Source: Cryphonectria parasitica EP155 (lineage: Eukaryota; Ascomycota; Sordariomycetes; Diaporthales; Cryphonectriaceae). Taken from it: DNA of 64,000 bases. Below the pieces are notes generated by a model, which worked only from the letters and a program-made list of their open reading frames with translations, ran no database searches and was not told the origin of the DNA. Every line of letters starts with the position of its first letter. Within the stretch, counting starts at the first letter, position 1. The DNA is taken from positions 2,914,001 through 2,978,000 of the forward strand of contig NW_024468909.1 in assembly GCF_011745365.1 (NCBI RefSeq), given 5' to 3'. A program made the translations under genes and the position numbers. Of this stretch, positions 24,480-36,933 are shown piece after piece.

Positions 24480-25667
24480 AACCAGAAGAGAGACACTCTT
24501 CGAATAGGCCCGCTGGAGCTACCTAAAAACCTCCTTCCCGCTCATCAGCAAAGAAGGTCTCGGAAAATTCTCGTTTGGCAGTCGGACAGACGAGATCTCT
24601 TGTCTCTCCCCGGCACCTTCCCAACTGAATGAGGATGTCTTACCTTCCGCCCAGCTCCAAAAAAAAAAAAAAAAAAAAAGAAACCACCAAAAACAAGGTA
24701 ATCCGGGATCTTGGAGGGCGACTCTTCGTCGTAACTACTATAGTGGAGTGTGGGTTTCGGATTCTTTTCGTTCCTTTTTGGTCTCCCTTGATCGACGTTG
24801 GTGAGAGGTTACGATGGCCTCACTGGCTTGTAGTCCATGCGCGACTGTTATAAGGCAGACAAGGCTGTGGTCGACGTGGAGGTCATGCTCTGCTGCGGTT
24901 GGATAAATCGTACGAGACCGACAAGGCAAAGTACACAATAAGGCTGGATCGGTGGTATTTTCAAAAAGAATGGAATGAGGCCGCCAGGAATAGAAGAATT
25001 GAAAATGGGGGTTTTTTGGTGGTTTTTTTTGGTAAACCACTGAGAGGGTGGTTGGTGGTGATGTCGAAAAAGAGGAAGAAAAGAGAAGAGTATATAAAAT
25101 AAGGCGGAAAAGGAAAAAAGAAGGGTTGACGAAAGGGTATCGGGTAGTAAGCAGGTAGTAGTTGTAGTAAAGTAGTCGAGGAGGGCCACACCAATGGTGA
25201 CGGATGAATCGACGGGAGGCTGTGCCAAAAGAGGTAACAGCTGAGAGGGTGTGAGGGAGAGAGACAGAGAGAAAGTTTCGGGAGGCGGTGGGCTTTTTGA
25301 TCAAAGCAGATTTTCAACAGGGGAGACGAAGGTGGGATAGGCTCAGGTGAAACTGACAGGTGCTTAGCTGGGAGTCATTACACACACACTCACACGCACC
25401 ATGAAATGGGGCCCGCGCTTCACAGGAGAGGAGGAGGAAAGAGACTAAACAGTAACCGGTGGAGGGAAGATTTTGAGAAAGGGAGGCGTCAAAATGGTTT
25501 AATGTATGATCCTGGCAGACTGCGGAAGAGACGCCGGGCTGGGCAGAGATGCTCTACGATGTTGAAGGGGCTAAGCCTGAAGAGGACCAGACATGCGAGA
25601 CATGGGGGGGGGGCGTGTGGGTGACAACAGCACGATACCCACCCACCACAGTTCCGGACGATCACAG

Positions 25668-25835
25668 AGAGGGCGAGGGCGAGGGAGAGGGAGAGGGAAA
25701 AGCGGAGGACAGGCAAGGGCAGGGAAGAGACAGCGAGAGAGATGGGTGCGTGTGTTGTAGTGTGTGTCGACAAGAGGGAAAAGAGCAAAAGAAACGAGAC
25801 GAGAGAGAGAGAGAGAGATAGAGAGAGAGAGAGTA
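25668..25835. repeat. GAGGGC/GAGAGG and (GA)n purine tract
   Basis: GAGGGC/GAGAGG hexamers at about 25671-25700, then interrupted GA repeats at about 25803-25833. The plus strand is mostly purine. Confidence 0.8.
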
Positions 25836-26693
25836 AAAAGACCTTGTCACCCCGTATACAGTACCCATAATACAATCCATGGGGGCTCCATAGTGAGCCC
25901 CGTCTCCATCCCGTGCCGTATGTAAAGACGGTGGGTGATGTGACGACGGGGCTGGCGGAAACAAGTGGAGGAGAGGGCAAAGGACAGTAGAGAAATTTAG
26001 TGCTGCTACCCGAACTCCGTGCGTCGTCTAGGGAGTGAGAGGAAAATGGAGCTTTGGGCATGGGCAAAGGGCGAAAGAGGGGACCTGGAGCCAAGACCTG
26101 GGCCCTCTCTGGGAGCTCCATTCTGTGCGCAGTGACAGGGAGGAGAAGAGCAAAGACATGGTCGACGACAAGGGGCACCTTGGGGAGGAGGGACCCGCTG
26201 CGGGTTACGGATGGCGTCTGCTGGGTGCTGGGGGGTGTGTTGGTAGTGCGTGGTGGTGGTGCTGGTTGTGGGCGGTGGTGCAAGGCTCGTGGTGGGGCCG
26301 GAATTGTCAACTCCCACGGTCTGGTCCCTGCCCCCTTGTCTTGTTGTCGTATGTCTCCTTGTATCCATGTATGCCCACCCAAGGTCGATGCATAGCAGCT
26401 GCGGGTTCTGGGTCTTGAGATATGGGTCCGCGCCAAGGGGCCCTGACAAAACAATTGTCGGCTCCCCAGGACGGATGGGGACGGAGAAGAAGGAGGATCT
26501 CCGTCTGCAGAAGAAAAGAATGGTACCATGTACAATTCACTATTAGATACTACATGGTGTACTGTGTATCACTATGATATTTGCGTAAATAGACCCGTCG
26601 GCGATGGAGGGGAGACATGGTGAGCCAATATAACACGACGGGACATACCGGGAGGGGGGGAGTGTAAAAGCAACTCTCTACTGTCTACACACA

Positions 26694-26725
26694 CACTCTC
26701 TCTTTCTCTCTCTCTCTCTCTCGTC
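26694..26725. repeat. (TC)n microsatellite
   Basis: Interrupted CT dinucleotide repeat preceded by an ACAC stretch. Confidence 0.85.
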
Positions 26726-27244
26726 CTCCTCTTCTCTCTCACCAACGGAATTGTACATGTACAGTAGTACTACCAAGGCGTACTATAATGGCCACATGCG
26801 AACCACATCACGCACGCTATGCACGTAGTTGGCATGGCATGCATGCGTACTAGTCTGCTGTCCATCATCTCATCTCATCTCCTCGGAAGAAACGAGCTCC
26901 AGAGGCGGTTAAGACAAGAAAGGGGAGAGGGGGCTGGAAAGAAGAAGAAAGAAAGGGAAGGCAAGAAAAAAAAAGGAGATATTGGTACCTGCTCAACACG
27001 GGCTGGCTGTCTGTCGGCTGGCCCGCTCACTGGGCCATGATGGGTGGTGAGTGACGAGATAGAACAGACATTTGTCTAATCCAGGGACGGCCTCGGAGTC
27101 ATCATACTATGCACCATAGTAGCAGTACTATGGTGGTAGCATGTCGAACTAACGCGCTATTGTAGTGGGTACACACTACGATAGCGCTACGACTCGATTC
27201 ATGACCTGGCTTTTGGCGGACTGACTTGTCACGGTGCACAATTG

Positions 27245-27270
27245 CACACACACACACACACACACACACG
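27245..27270. repeat. (CA)n microsatellite
   Basis: About 13 copies of CA, followed by CGCACATATGTGTGTGTG, so the two ends are partly self-complementary. Confidence 0.9.
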
Positions 27271-27551
27271 CACATATGTGTGTGTGGGGAGGGGGGAGAG
27301 ACAGGTTGAGAGGATGGGGGAGATGGTTGTGTGGATGTGATGGATTGATTGGTGGTGCATGATGGATGACTCTGCTTGACTCTGTCGTCGAAAAAGGCCC
27401 CAGATATAGCACAGGAGTCAGTTATGGGAATACATACACCCAGTGGTGGTGGCCGTCTGTTCCCAGAGACGATACTGGCAAGTACTACCTGGACGAAGGC
27501 TTACCTAAGAATACTCTTTCCGTCCCAATCAGAAGGTGCCGCTGCGGTAAG

Positions 27552-27670
27552 GGTACCTAGAAGGGTGTCCAGGTACCACAGTACCTCCTTCCCTCCCCAA
27601 AATTTGCAATTCACCATAGGTACTTCGCAGTCCATGCAGATCATGCAGGGTATCAAAGTACCTAGGTAAT
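27552..27670. promoter_or_regulatory. Cluster of AGGTAC/GTACCT motifs
   Basis: Motifs of the form AGGTAC or GTACCT (or one base off) occur at 27552, 27571, 27580, 27618, 27657 and 27664. No known factor is assigned; the regulatory reading is inference from clustering of a palindromic core. Confidence 0.3.
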
Positions 27671-30600
27671 TTTTGGTGTGTGTTATCATCGAAGTGTCGC
27701 CACGTATTTTCCCTGTTGCAGGCCCTTGCCTCGAGAGCCGACTCTCTCCCTGGACAACGTTCCATCAAGCATATGCAGCCCCGTATTCGCCTACCAACTC
27801 TCGAAGCTACTTGTCGACAAGAGCTGTCAAGTCATCGATGTTACCGCATTAAACTGATTCAAAAGTTTATCGGCTTTGGTCGGCGTACGAACTACAACTG
27901 GGCCTTTCCTCTCCCCTCTTTTCTTTGCCCTCTCCTTGCTCCGCCCTCTTTGCTCTTATTTTTTTTATTCCTTTTCCAGTCATCTGCTAGGTGCATCAAC
28001 CGTGCAGCTGTCGAGCTGTCGAGGATTTTAGTGCTCACGCCGTTTCTAGACCGCGTGCTCTCAACAGCCGTGGCAGTTCTTTTGTAACTGACATGGGAGG
28101 GTACCTACCCGTCACTAGCTTGTCGAGAAACCCCGAATATTTTCGGTCGCATTGGCCGCACCCGCATTCGAGCCGGCTTCATGTAGCTGGACGAAAAGTA
28201 TTACCGACTGCTTGGGAGCTGGCCCGCTATGGTTGGGCAAAAGGGACGATGCCTGTACTATTACAAATGTCTGATATCTAGTGCCAACGCCGAAGCTCCT
28301 GCCCGTTGATCCGTTGGCCAGCTATGACAGTATCGACCGTCTACGCGCGGCCTGGCGGGCTCGGCTTGGGAGCCGATTTCTTGGGGTGTTGTAACGGCCA
28401 AGGCTACAGCCTCCTCACAAGTCTACTACACTTGCGAACTCATGATGCCATCGGCTGCTGCTTCTTGCTAGGCGCGACGGCTGGCTTGTCTTCACACCGC
28501 ACACAACACTAACCTCCCACGGCGTGCGTGGACCAGCTCAAAGGTCTGGATCTCTCACGGTGTCTCGAACGGTCAACGTCATGGCAGCGGAACCATCCCC
28601 TCGGTAGTGGACGAACGGGCCTTCATCCTGCTCGCTAGTACCCTCCAAGATTTCAAACACGCCCGAGATGGGCTAGAGGGGAAAACCTTATGCTGTCCCG
28701 GTTTCCGAAGCTTGCCCTCTTGCTGCGTTTTGTTTCCCCTCTACACCAATCCGTCTCACCACCTAGCCAATCGCTCTGCAGCCTAACAAACATCGGATCA
28801 ACTTGGAAACTTGAGAAGAACTCAGTCGAAGGCATGACCTGCGAAGCTCACATGCACCACCAGCCGGGGGGGGGGGGCTCAATAAGCTTCTAGATGACAC
28901 GCCCACGTCAGATTCCTCATCTTGTCTTCAGTCCCCTGCAAGACCAGGGTTTCAGCGCTGCCACCTGTCGCTGTTGGGGCCCGTCACTCCGGTGTCATAA
29001 CTAAGCTTGATCACAGCTGTCTTACAACAACAATACCGGCTCACATCTTCAGTCAACAGCATAGCCATGCAAAAAAGCCTGCCACGTAGCTAGCTCATCC
29101 CAGAGTCTGGTTTTGCATGACACAGGACCGCCAGTCACCAAGTCGTCACAAGTCAATCATCCGACTCGTTTTGTCACAGTCAAAGCCGGGGCCAAAGTAC
29201 CTGGACCGCCACTGGCGCCAGCCGGCTGACTTGGCATCTAGGCGTGTGAGCAAAACGACGGCCGGTCTGTCAAAAAAATTTAAAAAATCTTAAATTGTAT
29301 GGAGCATCCGAGTAGCTTCCGAAGCAGCCCAGACGTTGCAACGATTTGTGTGAGACAATTCCACAGAAAAGAGAGAAAGGAAAAGTACCACCGTCCTTGA
29401 CAAGTGACGAGACTCAAGGGCATGACAAGACTTTACAATTTGAGGATGCACGGGTACACAAGCTGCGTCTGCCATCTGCTGCATGCGGGCCTGCTCAAGA
29501 CGCGGAGAGATGAGCGAATCGAGGGCAGAACAGGATTCTCTTCTCTACTGGGCATGAACTGGCAATTTGGCGACGGCGTATCTGCATGCCCTCCGGCATA
29601 AACAGTAGCTAGAACGATATGCAGACAGCCTTGTCGAGGTTGAGGTCAGCAGTAAGGCTGCTACGTTCTGCGCCACCGGGGCGCAACACACCACATTCCA
29701 CACACACACACTTTTACTGTACCGCAGCCCTGTGCGCAGGCTCTGGCAACTCGACCTGTCAACTGTCTCCAGAGACGGGGGCCCCGCAGATGCGATTGGT
29801 CGATCCTGCAGATCTGCCGGGAGCATCGATTTGGGCCGATCTGGCATGACGGGGTTAGGTTGCTGTCAGTGACAAGCGCTGATTCGCGATTGGGCACCCC
29901 TGACCCATATGCACTGTCATCCGGTTTCTGACCATGGTGCTGGGGCGCTGGAATTTGGGGCCCCTGAGGTCCCAGCCGATGAAGATCCGTTTCCGAAAGC
30001 CCTGCTGTCACCGTGCGGCTTTGACCTGTTCATGGTCAGGCCAGGTTCAACCCAGCACTGACAAGATCTTCACAGTACCGTTCACTTGTGATGAGGGCTT
30101 TTGTCTCATCTGTCGTTCGTGGATTGGCTATGTCGAAATCTCCGGCAGCCGATGTCAAAGGGCGGGATCGAGACCTCCTTTTGTCGGATTTGCCCATGTT
30201 TACAAACGCACCAAGTGGGATCAGCCTCATGTTCAGAATTAGAGCCCACCTCAAGCTGCCGAAAAGGAGAATCCGTACCACACAGTAAAAGGGGCGGCTT
30301 TCGGACTTGTTATCGTCCAGTCTGATGAGCCTTGACGGCGTACCATGTCGCAGAAGACAACAATCACCCACATCCCCCCTTGTTTGAATTCGAAGTGCCA
30401 GCAGGAAAAGAAGAGGCAATAAAGGAGGAAGAGAGAGACAGAAAAGTGTATATGTGCCTTCATATTCGTGGCTTTTCCCCCTTTCTTGTGGTTGCCTGAT
30501 TTGTTCATGTCAAGCCTTGCTCCGTTAGTTGATACAGCTAATGGGCAGCATGGCGACTCGTTACGACTCAAGTCTGGTACCAAACTAACATTGGAGTGTG

Positions 30601-33600
30601 TTTTTCTTCTTCTTTCTTCCTACTTGGTGGCTGATACTGCAGTCCTGCAGACCCCCTTGAGGATGTCACGTCGGGAAATTACCGCCTGCAGGCCTTGCCC
30701 TCAGGAGCTGCTTGTTTCGACGAAGCAATGAACAAAATGCGGCTGAGCAGAACACGACTGTGCCCATCCATCCTCTGGTTCGCTAAGGTGTCGAGTTGCA
30801 GGGCCATCTCGTGGCCTTCCCAATCTTGTCCACACGGCCCATCTCCTCCTTGATCGGGCCCCCGGGCCTTCCAGAGTCAGTAGCTTCGTTTGCCCTGGAT
30901 CGAAAGGCTTCGGACCTTCAGAGGAATACGGTCTCCACTGGTCATCCAGCAGTTGGACATCGAGTCTGGTACCGAGATGATTATCTTCCTTTCTCATAGG
31001 TATAGTGTCATCTCTATACCCTTCACCCGTATGGAGGAAGAGGAACCGAGGTCTGTCTAACCATCCCCGCTGTCCTCGCTACACCAACGCATTTATGGCA
31101 AAGACCGCCGCAGCGCACCCGGCATGTCTCAAATCAATTGTCATACCTCGAGTTTTTTTTTTTTTTTTTGGCAGCGCATCCAAAAGGAATCAATCCCACT
31201 ACCAGAACAGCTCGCACCCGGCTCTGATCTGGCAGGTCGCTGTCGTTCGCGTCTTGTTCTACGCGGCTTCAAAGATACGTGTCGGGAAAGTGACCTAAGC
31301 CGCGACCTCATATGGAGAGTTTCATCCTCTCAGTGGTCCGGTGCTTTCAAATCTCGGACATTGTGCTGATATTGTATACTTTAACTTGATCCCTGGCTCG
31401 CTCGCGAGATGGATCGTCCAAGCTCTGATCTGACATGCAGACAGACCACCAACCCACCCCTCCCCTTTCCCCTCCCTCTCCCCCGACCCCAGCCATCTCA
31501 TGGTTGGGTACAGCGAGAGTCTCATATGAGCTTGAGCAGTGCAGGACCATCGGCTGAGTTTCAACTACACGAATACGCGCGGATGTTACATATCGATGGT
31601 AGACTGCGTGCACGCACCATGCCTGGAATACACTGCGATTACCCAAGCAGCACAACACAACGACGACACGGCAGCATGCAAGAGGTTTTTTTCTTTCTTT
31701 CTTTCTCTTTTTTCCCCTTGGTCTTCCTCCCTCCGCGCCCCCCTTTTCCCTCCTCCTACTTCTCGTGAATCACTACTTCCAGCGGGTGAAATTTATTCTC
31801 ATGACCTTAACCTCTAGTCCGGCGCCGGGCGTCATCAGAAGCAACACAGTACGAGAAGGGAGTCTCCGTCTCTGGTCTGCGATTAACTAACTGGCTTTGT
31901 CCCGACCGGTGAGACTGTGGCATTCCCATCCTCACTGGTGCAGCCTATCAACTGAGTTGCAGGAGCTTACCCTTGTTCCAAATCGGGCGCCTCACAGATT
32001 GATGACACCGGGTATCAGGGTGCAGGGGTCGACAAAACAAGGTTTTACCAGCGGCGCCTCTTCTTCCTGCATGCATTGGCCTAGGGCGTTGGTGCGTTTG
32101 GTGCGTCAATTCTTGTTTGCTCAGAAGTCTCTTGCCCTTGAGGGGGAAGGGGGGGGGGACCTATAGTACTGGACTGGAACGTATCCTTAAGGAACCCCGG
32201 CCCGATCTGAAGGACCCGCAGGCAGTCCAGCCATCATCATTCGAGGCCAGCATCAGCATCTTTCATTCGCCTCTCGATCGTGCTGCAGCCGCTTCGACCG
32301 GACCATCTTGCAGATCCGTGACCTTGCAGGTCCAGGGTCTGTGCTAACGCATGCCGCCGCTGGCTTGGACTTGGGGCCGTGGCCACAATTGCCCCCCCCC
32401 CCCCTTCTCCGAAATTGGAGCTGGCACAAGTTTTAAAAGCCTCTTGTAGAACCACAACACGGGATCATTCACCTGGGTAATACGCCAAGTCTCCGAATCT
32501 CGTCAGAGAAAGCACATGACTAAGAATGTCAAGCAACTTGGAGGTCCATTGCTCCTCTCCGTTCTTGCATGCAGGTGATGTCTCATCAACTTGCCGGCTA
32601 TTGATTCCTTGGCAATTCCGACCCGGAAGGCACACCCGGTCCTCATTTTTCATGGCAAGCAACAGTTGTACAGCTCCGACACCTAGCTACTGACGACTGG
32701 AGCCTGGGGAGGATTATATCGGTGTGGATCTTCGTTTGTGTGTGTGTCTATGTGTCTGCTAGCCATCGACGTGACGCCCGGGTGGCCCTTGGACCCTTCA
32801 CGAGGTCTCTCTTTGCACATTCAGGGGTTTGCATATTCGTCGAGGCGTCGAGGCAGGCCTGCTACCGTGACACGTACTGCTGACCTTGTGGGCTCCCGTT
32901 GCGTTCCAGCTTCATTTCACAGGATAAATTACGACCTGCCGATCTCACCCTAAAACCGAGGCTCAGAATAACGGGGAATGTTTCTGCGTGTGCACACAAG
33001 GCAGACCCCTGTCTGACCCAGCAAAAAGCATGTCGGTCCCGAAAAGCTGCTCTGGCACGTGCACGCGTGCACACCAAAAAAAGACTCCATTGGAAGCGTG
33101 TGGTGGTGGTTGAAGGGGGCATGGAAGGCATGGGGATACACTTGCTGACGACAAAATGCAGTGCTGCTCATATCGAGGTGGTTTGGTCTCTCTTTTCCCT
33201 GCTACAAATTTCCCTCACCATGTAATGGGTGGTTTTGGATCAACCCTGACGAGCCTATATTCGCGACCTCACCCCTGAACTGGCAACACCGCTGTCAGCC
33301 CAAGCGGCTTGGTGCGCCCTCCTCCCCCCCTGTCGACGCTTGCTCGGCAGCGATTGGCAGAAACGGTCTCTCTCGGTTTGGTTTTTTTTTTTTTCTTTTT
33401 TTTTCTGCGTGTGTTTTGTGGAGTCTGGATCGCTACCATGCGACTGGGATCTCCCATGTGGTTTCCTAAGTGTCAAGCACGCCAAAGTCGACGGCAGCGG
33501 CATTTCCCGCCAGATCTCGGTGAAGATTCAGCCCCAGAAACGGAAACGAGCGGACTAACAAAGTTTACTACTACGCACAAGCAGAGCTCGGCGCAAAGCC

Positions 33601-33935
33601 AGGAGAACCCAGGCCCTGAGAGCTGGCAGCGCACGACGAAAATACGCAATAGTCACTGTACTACTTGAACTACTACTGCTGCTACTACTATTATGTATCC
33701 AAACTTGCTTCTAACAGAAGCTCACCACCACCTATTGTAATGCCTGGCGAAGATGGACACAAGCAGCACAGCCTACAACCCTTGGATGGAGGGAGGGAAG
33801 AAAGAAAGAAAAGAAAAGAGAGAAAGAAAAAACATCGAAAGAGATGAGATCTGCTGTCATGGCCTGGCAGTGGGGTTGGGCAAGCGCTTAGCGATCGACC
33901 GTCCAAGGCCCAAGACGGAAGGGATTTTCTTTTTT

Positions 33936-34020
33936 TATAAAAAAAAAAAAAAAGGGTGAGAAGAAAGCGAGGGACGAAAAAGGGAAAAGAAAAAGAAAGA
34001 AAAAAGAAAAAAAAGAGGTT
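33936..34020. repeat. A-rich/AAAG tract
   Basis: T run, ATA, then about 15 A and an AAAG/GAAA-rich purine tract on the plus strand. Confidence 0.8.
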
Positions 34021-35297
34021 TCTACCATGCAATTGGACATTGGAAAGGGCTTGGATTCTACTGGCTCATGTCGCTAGTTTGCGCCCACCATCACGCGACT
34101 CGTGGTCACCACGAGTCCGGGCCGCTACCGCGTGAAGCCGCAGGTGTGGAAACACAAGAGAGCAAGAAAAAAAGACTGCACCCAAGTGCGTCCGGATTCA
34201 GTTCAGTATGACCTCGCCAATCTCGCAGCGGCTACAGGCATCAAAAACGGCTGTACAATGGTCGGCGAACGATGACCTGCAGTCTTTTGCTTGTTGGCCC
34301 CTGCCTCGATCTTGCGTACAGTGGTCGCCGTATCTAGAGTTCTTTCCTGCCCCGGCCGTAATCCCCGGTACCGAACCCGGGAAGAAGAAGAAGAAGATAA
34401 TGAAGGGAAAAAGCAACCGGCAGCAACAGGAGAGAAAGGTCACTTGACGAGGTTCGGCACCATCACCGCCCACTGCAGGTAGGCTACGTGCATTTTGAGA
34501 CAACGGGCCCCCGCTACGTCGACGTATGGTGACGATGCGACGATGCTGAGGGTCGCACAAGGCAACCACAACTACGGTAAAAGTAAGAGAACCCCCCCCC
34601 CCCCCAAACTAGAAAAGAAAAAAACGGCATGACCTCTCTGCCCGAGGCAATAACGGGAAACCCAGAATCTGGTTCTTCCGACCGAGCCCATGTCGGCGCC
34701 CGCCCGGCATCCGTGAACTCGATAAATGTTCAAGTTTTCAAAGTCCAATTCCCGGGGTGATTCCATCATCAAGTCGCTCTCGAACCAGTAAAGTCTGACT
34801 TGTCGCACTTGTGGTTACCCAAGTGGCATCATCAACCTAGGGAACGATGGCGACAACAAAGCAAAAAAAAAAAAAAAAGAAGAAAAAAGCTTGGCTGCTG
34901 AACGAGCTCTCGAGGCACCGTAACCTTACCTTCCCACCCCCCCCCCCCGCTTTTGGTGCTGCTTGTTTCTTTTGACACTTTTGCGGCTAGGTTAGTACTA
35001 CGTACGGTACGAGGCCGATACGGCCGGCCCCCCTCTCTTCCTGCTACCACGCACGATGTTGCCCGTGTTGTGTGTGTTTTGTGGACCCATTGCATAGAGG
35101 ACAGTACATACAAAAAGCTTCTCTAGCATGTTGCGTCAGTACCCGCCAGAATAGCCAGAAATATTACCCAGCCCCTCGGACCCGTACTTGATTTTTTTGT
35201 TCCGACGTCTCGGCAAAGCGCCCCCCCCCCCCATCACGATGCCATCGAGGGTGCAGAGGCGTTTTCCAGTAGGTCGCTTGTCTTTTCTTTTTCTCTT

Positions 35298-35330
35298 TCT
35301 TTCTTCTTCTTCTTCTTCTTCTTCTTCTTC
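35298..35330. repeat. (TTC)n microsatellite
   Basis: About ten copies of TTC, ending just before CACAG. Confidence 0.9.
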
Positions 35331-35577
35331 CACAGTGTCTCAAATCACTCTGCGTCCTCTCCCCCAACCCCCCCTCTTCAACATCAAACATATCCATCCA
35401 TCAAAATCAGTTACTGCGTTAGCGGGATGGCGCCTGGCAAGGAACGCCGCCTTTTCTTCCTTCTGAATACACGCTACATAGCACCTTTCTGCCAAAAAAA
35501 AGGGGGGGGGGGTAAATCGAAATTCCAGCCGCTCGGACCGGCACCTGCAAGGAGATGTCTTGGGGGAGTAGATTGAA

Positions 35578-35644
35578 GAAAAAGAAAAAGAAGAAAAAAA
35601 GAGAAGGAGAAGGAGAGGGAGAGGGAGGGGAGAGGGGGGGGGGG
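35578..35644. repeat. GAAA/GAGAGG purine tract ending in a G run
   Basis: About 65 bases of nearly pure purine on the plus strand, grading from A-rich to G-rich. Confidence 0.85.
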
Positions 35645-36855
35645 TCGCGTGTATCCTGATGAAAGGAGGGTTCACCGTATGTTCCCGCAGTCGGCGTCAT
35701 CTGCATCTCGTTGTGTCACTTGTACTATAGTACGTGATGGTCACTTGCCATGGCCCTCCCCCCCCCCTTCCTCCTCCTCCTCCTCCTCCTCACGAAAAAG
35801 CCCAGCACCCAGATTTTCAACCGTGCGGGATAAACGACGCCAACCATCTTGTCGACACGACAAACGTCTCACCTTGGTGCAACTCTGAGGGGGCGGGAGG
35901 GACACACGAGCTAAAGATGGCCCCCCCCCCATCCTTTTCCCTTCGTATCCTCTCTCCCTCCTACAATTTTTCCTACTACCTCTCAAGTACTCGAGGCGCG
36001 CACGGCCTTGTTGAGAGCACGGTCGTCCATGTGACGTGGTCTATGACGATAGTTCATCCAGGCCCTCGGGATCAATTCTCGCCTTGTCCTCGCTACAAAT
36101 CGGCCGTGTGTGTACAAATGTTTCTTTTTTTTCTTTTTTTTTCTTCTTTCTCCCGCTCTTTTCTTCTTGGGTCCTTTAGTGTACGACGCCCGTTTTGCTG
36201 CTACTCCCCGACCCAAGTGATACAAATCAGGACTAGATTGACCTCGGGGGACCGTGGACTCGGGATTTAGACTACGGTACCTGTGGGACATACTTTGCAA
36301 CCCCCCCCCCCTCCGCCCCTCTTTCTTTCTTTTTGTTTTCTTGGGGAGGGCCGGGCGCGGACTGGATTCGCGGGTTGGCGGCAGAGAACGGACAGGAACC
36401 GTGCCAGTGGCGTATGCAATTCGTCAGTACTCTACTGGTTTGCCTGCCTGCTTGGTTTACACCTGACTACTCATATCTCACTAGCAGCAAGAAGCACTTG
36501 GCCTCAAAAAGAAAGAAGGAGGGGAGGGGACACCCTAGCATGCCCAAGAACCATTCATATCCTTACTCGCGAGTCAACAAACCAGCCCCAACACCACCCC
36601 AATACTTGTTGCCTGACGCTTATTTTTGTCACGAGAGCGCCGGCAGGCAGTCAACAATGGTTGCAAAGATGAAGTGGCGGTCGACACGAGTGCACAGGGC
36701 GCTTATCTTTCTATTCCGATGTGTTGTTGGGGTGGGGAGAAGAGGGCGGGCTTGTTGATCGCAGAAACACCGCGAAACAAAAAAGGACCGATGGCAGTGA
36801 GTTGCAACCTAGCCGAGCATCGAGCATTTCACATTGGACAATATTTGTGTGCACA

Positions 36856-36933
36856 ACTGCACAAACACACCCACACCCACAACCACACACACACCCCCCC
36901 TCTTCAACACACCCCATCCCACACACACACACA
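36856..36933. repeat. CA/CCCA-rich repeat
   Basis: Degenerate CACACC and CACA dinucleotide repeats over about 75 bp with a run of eight C in the middle. Confidence 0.8.

Noticed and set aside
25489..26535. 348-codon minus-strand open frame in the desert
   Set aside because: The translation is dominated by Ser/Leu and His/Thr/Pro runs from the GA and CT repeats, with no domain and no coherent core. It is the kind of frame expected on the pyrimidine strand of a repeat tract.
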